A stretch of 64,000 nt of DNA from Sutcliffiella cohnii (GTDB lineage Bacteria > Bacillota > Bacilli > Bacillales > Bacillaceae_I), in NCBI RefSeq assembly GCF_002250055.1, contig NZ_CP018866.1, positions 2,720,501 through 2,784,500 on the forward strand. The letters are read 5' to 3'. Positions 48,226-56,891 of the stretch are shown in pieces (position 1 is the first letter of the stretch; every line of letters begins with the position of its first letter). Under the pieces are notes generated by a model. The model was not told the origin of the DNA, ran no database searches, and was given only the letters and a program-made list of their open reading frames with translations. Made by a program: the position numbers and the translations under genes.

Positions 48226-49197
48226 CTACCTCTCTTCACTTGCAATATGTTTTGCAATCATATCACCGTGAAATCTACCATTTTCAATAAATATCTCATT
48301 CGCATTATTTCCAGCAGCAATTACACCAGCAATAAATATTCCTTGAACATTCGTTTCCATCGTATGTACATTGAAATGAGGTCTTCCAGTTTCCTCCTCA
48401 ATTTGAACACCCATTTTCGTTAGAAAGCTATGGTCAGGATGATAACCTATCATTGCAAAAACAAAGTCATTTTTAATTGTAGCTCTTTCACCTTTTTCAC
48501 CTTCATATACAACTTCCGTTTCCGTTATTTTCACTACATGCGAGTTAAATTTCATAGAAATTGTACCATTCTTAACTAGTGAATCAAACTCTGGAAGTAT
48601 CCACGGTTTTACGCTCGGAGAATATTCACTACCTCTATAAATAACAGTAACCCTAGCCCCAGCTTTAACTAGTTCTAAACTAGCGTCAACACTTGAGTTT
48701 TTCCCACCAATAACAACAACATCTCGGTCAAAATAAGGATGCGCTTCTTTAAAATAATGAGATACTTTTTCAAGCTCTTCACCTTCTATATTTAAAAGGT
48801 TTGGATTGTCATAATAACCAGTAGCTATAATTACATATTTACTTTCGTATAGTCCTTTCGTTGTTTCTACTTGAAACGTTTGTGAAGAGACTTTTTTCAC
48901 AGTAAGTACACGTTCAAAAGGATGAACTCGAATATCTTTTCGCCTTACCACTTCTCGATAGTAAGTAAGTGCCTGATTTCGAACTGGTTTTCTATTTTCT
49001 GTAATAAAGGCTACATCGCCAATTTCTAATTTTTCACTAGTGCTGAAAAAGGTTTGGTGTGTAGGATAGTTGTAGATTGCATTCACAATATTACCTTTTT
49101 CAATTACTAACGGTTGAATCCCCTCTTTTTGCAGAGCAATGGCGGCTGCTAAACCACACGGACCTCCCCCGATTATAATCACCATTTCTTTATTCAA
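48226..49197 (-). CDS. ypdA: Bacillithiol disulfide reductase YpdA
   Basis: FAD/NAD(P)H flavoprotein that keeps bacillithiol reduced. The 323 residues have the FAD motif IIIGGGPCGLAAAIAL near the N-terminus (with the cysteine characteristic of YpdA) and the NADPH motif VVIGGKNSSVDASLEL near 147-162. GIFIAGVIA near the C-terminus binds FAD. The TTG at 49197 gives the B. subtilis length and has AGGAG 8 nt upstream; the ATG at 49215 has no such site. bshB1 at the left edge belongs to the same redox system. Confidence 0.9.
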   Translation of the reverse strand: MNKEMVIIIGGGPCGLAAAIALQKEGIQPLVIEKGNIVNAIYNYPTHQTFFSTSEKLEIGDVAFITENRKPVRNQALTYYREVVRRKDIRVHPFERVLTVKKVSSQTFQVETTKGLYESKYVIIATGYYDNPNLLNIEGEELEKVSHYFKEAHPYFDRDVVVIGGKNSSVDASLELVKAGARVTVIYRGSEYSPSVKPWILPEFDSLVKNGTISMKFNSHVVKITETEVVYEGEKGERATIKNDFVFAMIGYHPDHSFLTKMGVQIEEETGRPHFNVHTMETNVQGIFIAGVIAAGNNANEIFIENGRFHGDMIAKHIASEER

Positions 49198-49287
49198 ACT
49201 TCTCACTCCTAACATAAGGGACTTTTTATATACCTTCCCTTTTTATACAACTTTTCGCTTTGAAGCTACAGTATTTTACTTAATGCA

Positions 49288-49316
49288 TAAAAAACCCCTA
49301 CCAATCATGATAGGGG
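49288..49316 (-). terminator. Terminator after gudB
   Basis: CCCCTA (49295-49300) pairs with TAGGGG (49311-49316), with inner partial pairing. On the minus strand it is followed by TTTTTTATGC. Confidence 0.82.
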
Positions 49317-49340
49317 ATGTTCTTTTTGTATGCAAATTTT

Positions 49341-50621
49341 TTATATCCATCCTCTGAATCTTGATGCCTCTGCCATTTTTCTTGCTCCAACCATGTACGC
49401 TGAAAGCCTCATATCAACACGTCGATTTTGCGCTGTATCGTATACTGCATTAAATGATTTTACCATTACTTTTTCTAACTTTTCCTCGACTTCTTCTTCT
49501 GACCAATAGTAACCTTGGTTATTCTGTACCCATTCAAAATAGGAAACGGTTACACCGCCTGCACTAGCTAATACGTCTGGAACTAATAGAATGCCACGAT
49601 CAGTTAGTATTTGAGTTGCTTCATTCGTTGTAGGACCATTAGCAGCTTCTACTACAATTTTAGCACGAATATTATGAGCATTTTCTTCCGTGATTTGATT
49701 TTCAATTGCTGCTGGTACTAAAATATCACAATCTAATTCTAGCAATTCTTTATTTGTAATGGTATTATTAAACAACTTCGTTACAGTTCCAAAGCTGTCA
49801 CGACGATCTAATAAATAGTCGATATCTAAACCGTTCGGATCATGTAGGGCACCGTATGCATCAGAAATACCAATAACTTTAGCACCTGCATCGTGCATGA
49901 ATTTCGATAAGAAGCTACCCGCATTCCCAAAGCCTTGAACTACAACACGCGCTCCTTCTAAATTGATACCACGTTTTTTCGCAGCTTCGCGAATACAAAT
50001 CGTTACACCTTTAGCAGTTGCAGATTCACGACCGTGAGAGCCACCAAGTACTAACGGTTTCCCAGTAATAAATCCTGGTGAGTTAAATTCATCAATACGG
50101 CTATATTCATCCATCATCCAAGCCATAATTTGAGAATTTGTAAATACGTCTGGTGCAGGGATATCTTTTGTTGGACCTACTACTTGGCTAATTGCTCGAA
50201 CATATCCACGACTTAATCTTTCTAATTCACGAAAAGACATTTCACGAGGGTCACAAATAATACCACCTTTACCCCCACCATAAGGTAAATCAACGATTCC
50301 ACATTTTAAACTCATCCAAATTGATAAAGCTTTTACTTCTTTTTCAGTAACGTTCGGGTGGAAGCGAATTCCACCTTTTGTCGGACCAACAGCGTCATTA
50401 TGTTGAGCACGATACCCGGTGAAAATTTTCACAGATCCGTCATCCATACGAACAGGTATTTTAACTGTGATCATACGTAAAGGTTCTTTTAAAAGTTCAT
50501 AAACTTCCTCAGGATATCCCAATTTTTCTAAAGCTTTATGTATCACAACTTGTGTAGATTTTAAAACATCAAGCTTCGTATCTTGTTTTTCTGTTTTTTC
50601 GCTGCTATTTTCGGCCACCAT
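49341..50621 (-). CDS. gudB: NAD-specific glutamate dehydrogenase
   Basis: Catabolic glutamate dehydrogenase of the GudB/RocG type, 426 residues. Substrate-binding [11 protein letters not shown] near 77-87 and [10 protein letters not shown] near 114-123, catalytic [19 protein letters not shown], and NAD-binding [10 protein letters not shown]. The region around VKALSIWMS has no duplicated VKA triplet, unlike the cryptic gudB of B. subtilis 168, so the enzyme should be active. The ATG at 50621 follows TAGGAGGTTTAC. Confidence 0.95.
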   Translation of the reverse strand: MVAENSSEKTEKQDTKLDVLKSTQVVIHKALEKLGYPEEVYELLKEPLRMITVKIPVRMDDGSVKIFTGYRAQHNDAVGPTKGGIRFHPNVTEKEVKALSIWMSLKCGIVDLPYGGGKGGIICDPREMSFRELERLSRGYVRAISQVVGPTKDIPAPDVFTNSQIMAWMMDEYSRIDEFNSPGFITGKPLVLGGSHGRESATAKGVTICIREAAKKRGINLEGARVVVQGFGNAGSFLSKFMHDAGAKVIGISDAYGALHDPNGLDIDYLLDRRDSFGTVTKLFNNTITNKELLELDCDILVPAAIENQITEENAHNIRAKIVVEAANGPTTNEATQILTDRGILLVPDVLASAGGVTVSYFEWVQNNQGYYWSEEEVEEKLEKVMVKSFNAVYDTAQNRRVDMRLSAYMVGARKMAEASRFRGWI

Positions 50622-50910
50622 TAGTAAACCTCCTAGATTGTTCCCTTTAAAGTAATTATTATATTTGTAGTGCTTTCATGACATAGTATACACCTTCTAA
50701 TTTTTTATGCAAGATAGAAGATAACATTTTCTTTAAAATTGTAAGCCTTTACAAAAAGGCTCCTTTTTATTATATTTCCCTTAATAATAAAACTTATTTT
50801 TATCGTTATTTTTTAATAATTGGCATAAATCTAATTATAATAAAAGTATGATTTGAAAAATGATTTTCTTTAACGTAAAGGTATATAAATTTGTAAAAGT
50901 ATCCACCTTT
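50622..50910. other. Gene-free stretch upstream of gudB
   Basis: About 290 bp, very A/T-rich. It must contain the gudB promoter: a TATAAT occurs on the minus strand near 50657-50663, but its -35 is unclear. No ORF or strong palindrome was seen apart from the mecB terminator that follows. Confidence 0.45.
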
Positions 50911-50946
50911 TATGTAAAAACAGCTTTCTCTAGAGAGGAAGCTGTT
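50911..50946 (-). terminator. Terminator after mecB (ypbH)
   Basis: AACAGCTT (50919-50926) pairs with AAGCTGTT (50939-50946), extended by CTCTAGAGAG inside. On the minus strand it is followed by TTTTTACAT. Confidence 0.85.
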
Positions 50947-51532
50947 AAGTATGAAAATATTTATTTAGTTGGCTTAAGGCATTACTACCCATTATTTCTT
51001 TTCCGTACTCTTGAATACGATGAATAGTAATCATTGACGGTTCTCCGTATTCAGAAAGTACTGCTATCACTGTATCCATATCAACATGACTTACATGCTC
51101 TTGATTCAACAATAAATAATAGAGATTATTATAATTATAAAAAGCACCATCAACTATTTTTAGGGGATATATTCGTTTAGCTAGTTGAATTATATCTTCC
51201 ACTGTTTGGAATTCATATAGTATCTCGATAGTTTCATCAACAGTTACTTGCATTTCAATATAGTCGTCATTAAATTCTTCATCTTCCATTTCTTCATTAG
51301 CTGTAACGATTATTACCATCCCTTGAGCCTGTAATGAATAAACTTCAACTGCTAACGATCCGCTAACATGAAACCCTAATTCTTCACTTGCCTCATCAAT
51401 CATATCTCTAAACAGCTGATGAACTTTATGCGTATCATGCCTCATATCCTCTTTAGTTAAACCTCGATCGGTTAGATCGTCTAAAGTGAGGAATATCTTA
51501 ATTTTGTTTTGGTTAATTCGTTCCAGCCGCAT
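50945..51532 (-). CDS. mecB: MecA paralogue YpbH, ClpC adaptor
   Basis: Adaptor of the MecA family that delivers proteins to ClpC. The 195 residues have an N-terminal domain MRLERINQNKIKIFLTL and DLTDRGLTKEDM, an acidic linker (EEMEDEEFNDDYIE) and a C-terminal ClpC-binding domain with IHRIQEYGKEIM. The wording matches YpbH rather than MecA itself, and the position next to ypbG agrees. The ATG at 51532 follows GGGAGGAGTC. Confidence 0.92.
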   Translation of the reverse strand: MRLERINQNKIKIFLTLDDLTDRGLTKEDMRHDTHKVHQLFRDMIDEASEELGFHVSGSLAVEVYSLQAQGMVIIVTANEEMEDEEFNDDYIEMQVTVDETIEILYEFQTVEDIIQLAKRIYPLKIVDGAFYNYNNLYYLLLNQEHVSHVDMDTVIAVLSEYGEPSMITIHRIQEYGKEIMGSNALSQLNKYFHT

Positions 51533-51771
51533 GAATGACTCCTCCCAACATCCACAATGCCGTGCTTTCTACAGTTTATGAAATAACCGCTATGTTGGTT
51601 CTAGTTTCAAATAAATTGTACAAGGTACACTCCGTTTGGCTAGATAGTCATTTCTTTTCCTGGTAATAAGTAGTGGTTATTTAAATGGATTAGTATGGTT
51701 GGGTTCTTCTATTGATAATGTGTAGTTAGTGTTTTCCTCTTCATAAAAAGTTTGGATTTCTGTTTTTATAT

Positions 51772-51795
51772 AACAAAAAAAAGAGACATATGCCC
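51772..51795 (-). terminator. Possible terminator after ypbG
   Basis: On the minus strand GGGGCAUAUGUCUC can fold weakly with G-U pairs and is followed by eight T. The stem is poor; the T tract is the main evidence. Confidence 0.4.
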
Positions 51796-51800
51796 CTTTT

Positions 51801-52583
51801 CTAATCCGTGCCTTTAATTGTTATTAGATGTGTTTCTGATTTTGCTCCCAGCCTTAACGGTACTCCTGTTGTTCCGTAACCGTTACTTACGAGTAATGTA
51901 GTGTGCTCCAAATGGTGAACTTTACCTAATTCATATGGCCCGTAACCAAACAACCTAATTTGCCCACCATGTGTATGGCCTGCTAACACTAAAGAAATAT
52001 TTTCTTTCGTTGTGAATTTTGACACAATCGGCGGTTCGTGGGCTATTAATAGCTTGAATGAATTTTTTTCAGCTTCCTTTAATGCTACATTAAGTCGATC
52101 TCGTTCTTGAGAGAGATCATCGACACCTAATATTGATATTATTTCACCGTTTTCTGATTCAAAATTTATTGCTGTATTATCTAAAATCTTTACATTAAGT
52201 GAGAGTAGTAACGAATCTAAATAATGGTAGTCTACTTCGTAATCATTATTTCCCCAAACGAAGTATACAGGACCAATTTTTTGTAGATTTTTCACATTTT
52301 CCTCCACCCTTGAAAATGGAACTCCTTTTTCTAATAAATCTCCACCTATAATTACCGCATCAACAGGAGCTTTTACTTGCACAATTAATTTATCATCTAT
52401 CACTCTCTTATGTATATCTGAAATAAAAAACAGTTGGAGCGGACGAAACGAAGAAGGATAATTTACAAAGGAAAAGCTATTGAATATTACGTTATTTTCA
52501 TGTGCTAATCTATACATATATACTAGTAAAACTATACCTACAATCATTAAACATATTAGAATTCCGATTATCCAAAAATACAA
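51801..52583 (-). CDS. ypbG: Metallophosphoesterase YpbG
   Basis: Membrane-anchored calcineurin-like phosphoesterase, 260 residues. N-terminal hydrophobic anchor (IIGILICLMIVGIVLLVYMY), then the five metal motifs: ISDIHKR, IGGDLLE, WGNNDYE, AHEPP and AGHTHGGQ. Substrate unknown. The start is TTG at 52583, directly after the stop of the upstream gene, with GAGGAGAAGTG as site. Confidence 0.9.
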   Translation of the reverse strand: MYFWIIGILICLMIVGIVLLVYMYRLAHENNVIFNSFSFVNYPSSFRPLQLFFISDIHKRVIDDKLIVQVKAPVDAVIIGGDLLEKGVPFSRVEENVKNLQKIGPVYFVWGNNDYEVDYHYLDSLLLSLNVKILDNTAINFESENGEIISILGVDDLSQERDRLNVALKEAEKNSFKLLIAHEPPIVSKFTTKENISLVLAGHTHGGQIRLFGYGPYELGKVHHLEHTTLLVSNGYGTTGVPLRLGAKSETHLITIKGTD

Positions 52584-52970
52584 TTACACTTCTCCTCCGG
52601 CACGTTTTCTACTATCTTTTACCATTAAATAAAAATAAAAGTAAGTAAAACAGACAATAAATACTGTTTCCCAAAATCCAATAATAAACAAAAATACAAT
52701 ACATAATATACTTATAATCCGAAATAATAAAAGGTCTAACTTTCTGTTTTTTATTCCTAAAAATGGTAACTTATTAACTATTTCGAATATGATATTTGCA
52801 TAAAAAGTGAAACTAATTAAAAAGCATAGTAAGATTGTTAACAGTTTGGAAGGGCTAAATATAAACTGTGTTAAAATTTCTGTTAGTTCATCATTTCGCG
52901 GTACTGCCCCTATGTAAATGTAACCACATATTGTTGCAATTATAAGCTTTACACTATTTTTTTTCAACAA
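52584..52970 (-). CDS. Unrecognised membrane protein between ypbF and ypbG
   Basis: 128 residues with about four hydrophobic segments (near 7-25, 37-62, 80-98 and 99-117) and a charged C-terminus KDSRKRAGGEV. Not recognised. It runs directly into ypbG (TAA followed by TTG), so the two products may work together. Two adjacent TTG codons (52970, 52967) follow GGGGTGAT. B. subtilis has no equivalent that I recall at this place. Confidence 0.65.
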   Translation of the reverse strand: MLKKNSVKLIIATICGYIYIGAVPRNDELTEILTQFIFSPSKLLTILLCFLISFTFYANIIFEIVNKLPFLGIKNRKLDLLLFRIISILCIVFLFIIGFWETVFIVCFTYFYFYLMVKDSRKRAGGEV

Positions 52971-53025
52971 AGTATATCACCCCTACCTTCCACTATATGT
53001 ATTGATTAGGTAGGCGATGATTACT

Positions 53026-53481
53026 TCATTTTGATTCATGATATAAATTTATATCAAACTCTTTCTTCATCATTTCAAATACTTCGTGACGGCTTTTCCA
53101 TTCTTCTTTCTGCTTCCAGTAATCATCACTTCTTTTTACCGTTTCTTTTCGTAGATCTTGATATTCTTTTTCGGCCTTGTCCTTTTTATATAATAAATAT
53201 TTCACCATCCCAATTTGAAAACCGATAAACATGACAATATAAAAATGAATTTCTCTATCAAAGAAATAAGAAAAAGCAATGGAGTAGCTACTAACGCCGC
53301 TTATAACAAAATAATAAATATATACTATAAATAGTCCAACACTCAATAATGTAGCACTTCGCCACATCAATTCTCTTTTTTTAAACTTCTCAAATTTTCG
53401 CTTTTTGTCCACTAATAGTTGTAATGTTTGTTTTGTTGCTTTATCTGTATAATCATTTAAATTTTGAATAACAGGCTCCAT
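53026..53481 (-). CDS. ypbF: DUF2663 membrane protein YpbF
   Basis: 151 residues with two membrane helices (near 44-66 and 79-97) flanked by charged, probably coiled segments (KKDKAEKEYQDLRKETVKR). Recognised as YpbF by its N-terminus (PVIQNLNDYTDKAT) and location. No known function. The ATG at 53481 has AGGTAA. Upstream 53482-53753 shows no gene or clear signal; a repeat pair follows at 53754. Confidence 0.75.
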   Translation of the reverse strand: MEPVIQNLNDYTDKATKQTLQLLVDKKRKFEKFKKRELMWRSATLLSVGLFIVYIYYFVISGVSSYSIAFSYFFDREIHFYIVMFIGFQIGMVKYLLYKKDKAEKEYQDLRKETVKRSDDYWKQKEEWKSRHEVFEMMKKEFDINLYHESK

Positions 53482-53753
53482 ATTATTACCTACTTTCTTT
53501 CATTATTTCTCTACTTAAAATTTATTCGCCTGTCCAATTTTTATGATAACAATACCGAATTTCAGTAATGGCATTTCTTTAAACATTGATTGAGATTATG
53601 CGTTTTATAGTTAGTCCGTTTCACTTACTTCTGTTCTAAATATTGAAATGCAGAATCTTAATCCTGTTCAAAACAGAAGTCTATTTTTCATTTTCACTTT
53701 TTTGCAAAATTCACTCGCATGGATGTCTCCTCTGAAAACAAGATTAAAAGAAC

Positions 53754-53897
53754 AAAAGCGCAGGCGCTTCGTTCAGGCCCGTACAAACTGGACTGTTACG
53801 GTTGTGATATAGGAAACACGGCGACGGAGGAGCCGGTGTTGACTTATCGTACTTCGGATAAGGGAAGTTTGATAGGGCCTAAGCGCCGGAGCTAAAC
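53754..53897. repeat. Structured intergenic repeat, copy E
   Basis: 144 bp, close to copy A: AAAAGCGCAGGCGCTTCG at the left end and AAGCGCCGGAGCTAAAC at the right. Helices GGCGCTT (53763-53769) with AAGCGCC (53881-53887), AGGCCC (53775-53780) with GGGCCT (53875-53880). The core contains GTTGACTTATCGTAC. Confidence 0.85.
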
Positions 53898-53899
53898 AC

Positions 53900-54017
53900 A
53901 AAAGCGGAGGCGGCTCGTTCTGGCCCGACAAGAAAGGTGCGGCGCTGCAGGTGGACGCTCTTTGTCCACCGGAAGCGACTGACTTATGTCTCGAGGGCCA
54001 AGCCGCCGGAGCTAGAC
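53900..54017. repeat. Structured intergenic repeat, copy F
   Basis: 118 bp, 2 bp after copy E. Helices GGCGGCT (53909-53915) with AGCCGCC (54001-54007) and TGGCCC (53921-53926) with GGGCCA (53995-54000). It contains an inner hairpin GGTGGAC..GTCCACC near 53950-53970 and the shared ACTGACTTAT. The A+F-type pairing repeats the tandem arrangement seen at 32.9 kb. Confidence 0.85.
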
Positions 54018-54080
54018 GTAGCAACACAAAGTTAGTAGTTATCCACAGCTTTCCACTTTTATAATTTCCTAAACGAAGCA

Positions 54081-54112
54081 CAAAAAATAGGTGGGAACGT
54101 CCCACCTATTTT
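54081..54112 (-). terminator. Terminator after ypbE
   Basis: AAAATAGGTGGGA (54084-54096) pairs with TCCCACCTATTTT (54100-54112), 13 bp with a 3-nt loop. On the minus strand it is followed by TTGTG after the T-rich arm. Confidence 0.88.
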
Positions 54113-54117
54113 AGTAC

Positions 54118-54765
54118 CTACTCTTTTTTAATTGGTATTTTTAACACTTGGCCTTCTTTTATATCGTTATTAATTAGTCCATTATAATCTCGGATAATTT
54201 TTTCTCCATGTCTGCCGTTATAATATTTCATCGAAATACGATATAAAGTTTCTTCTTTTTCAACAGTATGATATTTAATTTCTACATTGTCTTCAATTTT
54301 TTGTCGGTCAATAACCTTTTCTTCTTTTTTCGGCTCTGCTTCAGATTTCGGATCTTTCGTATTATTATTCGAGTTGTTTCCACTGTCTTTCGGATTGCTT
54401 ATCGAACTATCAGTCTGTTTATCTACTATAACAACTTCCTCATCCTTTTCTTCATCCTTTTTATCTTCTTGTGAAGGTTGGCTCGTTGGCTTACTAATTT
54501 GAATTTGTTCTGCCATTCGATTTTCCGTTGGAAGTATTTTAGAAAGGATGGAATTCCCTTTTTGTTGCTGTGTAACCGCAAGTATTACAATTGGTATTAA
54601 TAAAAATGAAATAAAAACTAATCTGACGATAGGATAATGTATTTTCCATTTTGTTTTTTTCTTCTTATCAGCATGAACCTTACTTCGAGGTGGATATGCC
54701 TTTTTTATTTTTGCCTTATCTCGTAACTCTGAAGCTTGATCCTTCGTTTCCTTTTTCTTATCCAT
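54118..54765 (-). CDS. ypbE: LysM-domain membrane protein YpbE
   Basis: 215 residues: a basic cytosolic N-terminus (DKKKETKDQ...KADKKKKTKWK), one membrane segment (LVFISFLLIPIVILAVT, near 45-61), a low-complexity charged and Asn-rich linker, and a C-terminal LysM domain (YHTVEKEETLYRISMKYY to GQVLKIPIKK) that should bind peptidoglycan. The ATG at 54765 has GGGGGTGG; it overlaps the ypbD end by 8 bp. Confidence 0.88.
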   Translation of the reverse strand: MDKKKETKDQASELRDKAKIKKAYPPRSKVHADKKKKTKWKIHYPIVRLVFISFLLIPIVILAVTQQQKGNSILSKILPTENRMAEQIQISKPTSQPSQEDKKDEEKDEEVVIVDKQTDSSISNPKDSGNNSNNNTKDPKSEAEPKKEEKVIDRQKIEDNVEIKYHTVEKEETLYRISMKYYNGRHGEKIIRDYNGLINNDIKEGQVLKIPIKKE

Positions 54766-55372
54766 TAGAACCACCCCCATTATTATTTAATTTATTCTTT
54801 ATATAATCGCTTCGAATTTTTAACGCCAGTAATAAATCGATAATAAAATGGGCCCAAATCGTAACGAAAAGGCTTCCTGTTATTTCATACACATATCCAA
54901 GTAAAAAACTTAAAACTACGACAGAAACTAACAACAACCAAACTTTTAAATACCGAACATGTAAGAGCGCAAATAAAATACTAGCAAACAATAATCCAAA
55001 ATGTGTTTGAATGACACCCCTAAACAAAAATTCTTCTGCCACTGCAATTATAAACGTTAACAAAATAATGTGTGGTACACTTCTCCGTTGGAACATTTTT
55101 TCATTTATGCCACCATCGTCAAATAAGCTCTTCGGTACATACTTCATCAAAAAAAGATCAATGAAAACAACGGCTAACCCTATAATAGAACCAATAACAA
55201 AGATGTCATATATATTTATTATCCAAATGGATAAAAAATCACTCCATCCGTCAAATAAGAAAAATGCTAAAACAATTCCTATCAATAGAAAAAGAAATTG
55301 CGAAAAGTATAAATGTTTGATTAGCTCTTTGTCTGTCATTTGTTTAACTAATTCAGCTTGTTTGTTATTCAT
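54758..55372 (-). CDS. ypbD: CPBP family intramembrane protease YpbD
   Basis: Abi/CAAX-type membrane metalloprotease homologue. The 204 residues have about six membrane helices; motif 1 AEEFLFRGVIQ near 119-129, motif 2 FALLHVRYL and motif 3 WAHFIIDLL. Catalytic glutamates and histidines are present. Substrate unknown. The ATG at 55372 follows AAAAGGAAAC inside the recQ end. Confidence 0.88.
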   Translation of the reverse strand: MNNKQAELVKQMTDKELIKHLYFSQFLFLLIGIVLAFFLFDGWSDFLSIWIINIYDIFVIGSIIGLAVVFIDLFLMKYVPKSLFDDGGINEKMFQRRSVPHIILLTFIIAVAEEFLFRGVIQTHFGLLFASILFALLHVRYLKVWLLLVSVVVLSFLLGYVYEITGSLFVTIWAHFIIDLLLALKIRSDYIKNKLNNNGGGSNG

Positions 55373-56891
55373 TTTGAGTTTCCTTTTCAAATAAGTACGT
55401 TAGTCTATCACGCCAATTAAAAGTTTGTTTTTCACTCTTTTCCTTTTCTTGAATCTTATAATCGGTAATGTTTATTCCACAAATATCACAGCATGGAGTA
55501 GCAGCAAAATGTGAGCTATCTTGAAAATATTCGAGTAATGCTTTTCTTCTACACTCTATTTGTCGAATCCAGGATAAGAAATAATTTAGTTTATTTTGTT
55601 TTAAAATGTTTCTTCCGTCAATCTTTTTTTTCAAGCTTTCAAGAAGTTTTAGTCCATTATCTTTACCGATTGTTCCTTCCACTTCAATAAAACTTGTAAT
55701 ATGATAACCAAGAAAGCGCCAATAAACTTCTTTAATATTCATTTCTTCTACAAAAAATGTTTCCATGTCTTTCGTTAATGTTGAAATGCTTCCCCATAAT
55801 GTAAAGATTTGCTTCAAAACAAATTGTACAGTCGCCTCATCAGGTAGTTCATTTTGAATGATTAATTGCGGCAAGTATTGATCTTCTTCCGTATGAAGAA
55901 GAATTGCAATACTTTTTTCACCATCCCTTCCGGCTCTACCAATCTCCTGAACATACGATTCCATTTGTGTTGGTATATGATAATGGATAACAAAACGAAT
56001 ATTTTGCTTATTCACTCCCATCCCAAAAGCACTCGTACTACATATTATCGATATGTTTCCTAACAAAAATTGTTGCTGAATTAATATTCTTTGTTCTTGT
56101 GGGATGCCAGCATGATAAAACTCTACACCAGCAATACCATTTTCTTGAAGAAATAATGCCATTTCTTCCGCTTTTGTTCTACTCGAAAAATAAATGATGC
56201 CTGGCCCTTGTAAAGTTTGACAATAGTTTAACAATTGACTATCTTTATGAGAATCATTTTCGCACGCTTCTACTTGAATAGCTATGTTAGGGCGATCAAC
56301 TGAATATATATGTTCCTTTGGGTTTTGTAACTGTAGTATATGTTTTATATCTTTTATTACTTCCTCCGTAGCGGTTGCAGTAAGAGCTAAACAAGGTGGA
56401 CTGCCTAATTGCTCACGGATTAACCCAAGCTTTAAATAATCTGTTCGAAAATCATGACCCCATTGCGACACACAATGAGCCTCATCTACTACAAAAAGAG
56501 CAATTTTTAATTGAAGTAATTTTTTTTGCCATAACGTGGATTGTAGCATTTCTGGAGAAATAAAAATATACTTAACATTTAAAGAATGCTTTAATAACCT
56601 TTCTCTTTCTTGAAAAGTTAAAAATGAATTAATTGCAATTACATCCTTGAGACCATTTGATCTCATTTGTTGAACTTGATCTTCCATAAGGCTTAATAGT
56701 GGAGAAACGATTATAATAGTACCGTCCAAAATAAAACCAGGTAGTTGATAGCATAAAGATTTTCCACCACCAGTAGGTAGCAGTGCAAGAACATCGTTTT
56801 CTGAGACCACGTCCTTTATTATTGCTTCTTGACCTGGACGAAAGTTAGCGTATCCAACTTTATCTTTTACTAGTTCTAGTAAGTTCAACAT
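55365..56891 (-). CDS. recQ: ATP-dependent DNA helicase RecQ (short form)
   Basis: 3'-5' DNA helicase of recombination and fork repair. The 508 residues include FRPGQEAII (Q motif), Walker A LLPTGGGKSLCYQLPG, DEAHCVSQWGHDFR, and QEIGRAGRDG. The zinc-binding RQC part is present (CRRKALLEYF and TPCCDICG), but the HRDC domain is missing, as in the short Bacillus RecQ. The ATG at 56891 overlaps ypbB by 32 bp. Confidence 0.94.
   Translation of the reverse strand: MLNLLELVKDKVGYANFRPGQEAIIKDVVSENDVLALLPTGGGKSLCYQLPGFILDGTIIIVSPLLSLMEDQVQQMRSNGLKDVIAINSFLTFQERERLLKHSLNVKYIFISPEMLQSTLWQKKLLQLKIALFVVDEAHCVSQWGHDFRTDYLKLGLIREQLGSPPCLALTATATEEVIKDIKHILQLQNPKEHIYSVDRPNIAIQVEACENDSHKDSQLLNYCQTLQGPGIIYFSSRTKAEEMALFLQENGIAGVEFYHAGIPQEQRILIQQQFLLGNISIICSTSAFGMGVNKQNIRFVIHYHIPTQMESYVQEIGRAGRDGEKSIAILLHTEEDQYLPQLIIQNELPDEATVQFVLKQIFTLWGSISTLTKDMETFFVEEMNIKEVYWRFLGYHITSFIEVEGTIGKDNGLKLLESLKKKIDGRNILKQNKLNYFLSWIRQIECRRKALLEYFQDSSHFAATPCCDICGINITDYKIQEKEKSEKQTFNWRDRLTYLFEKETQNE

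Noticed and set aside
53773..54105. 110-codon minus-strand frame over repeats E and F
   Set aside because: It lies entirely in the structured repeat pair; the protein has no recognisable feature and the frame is not shared with copies A and B.
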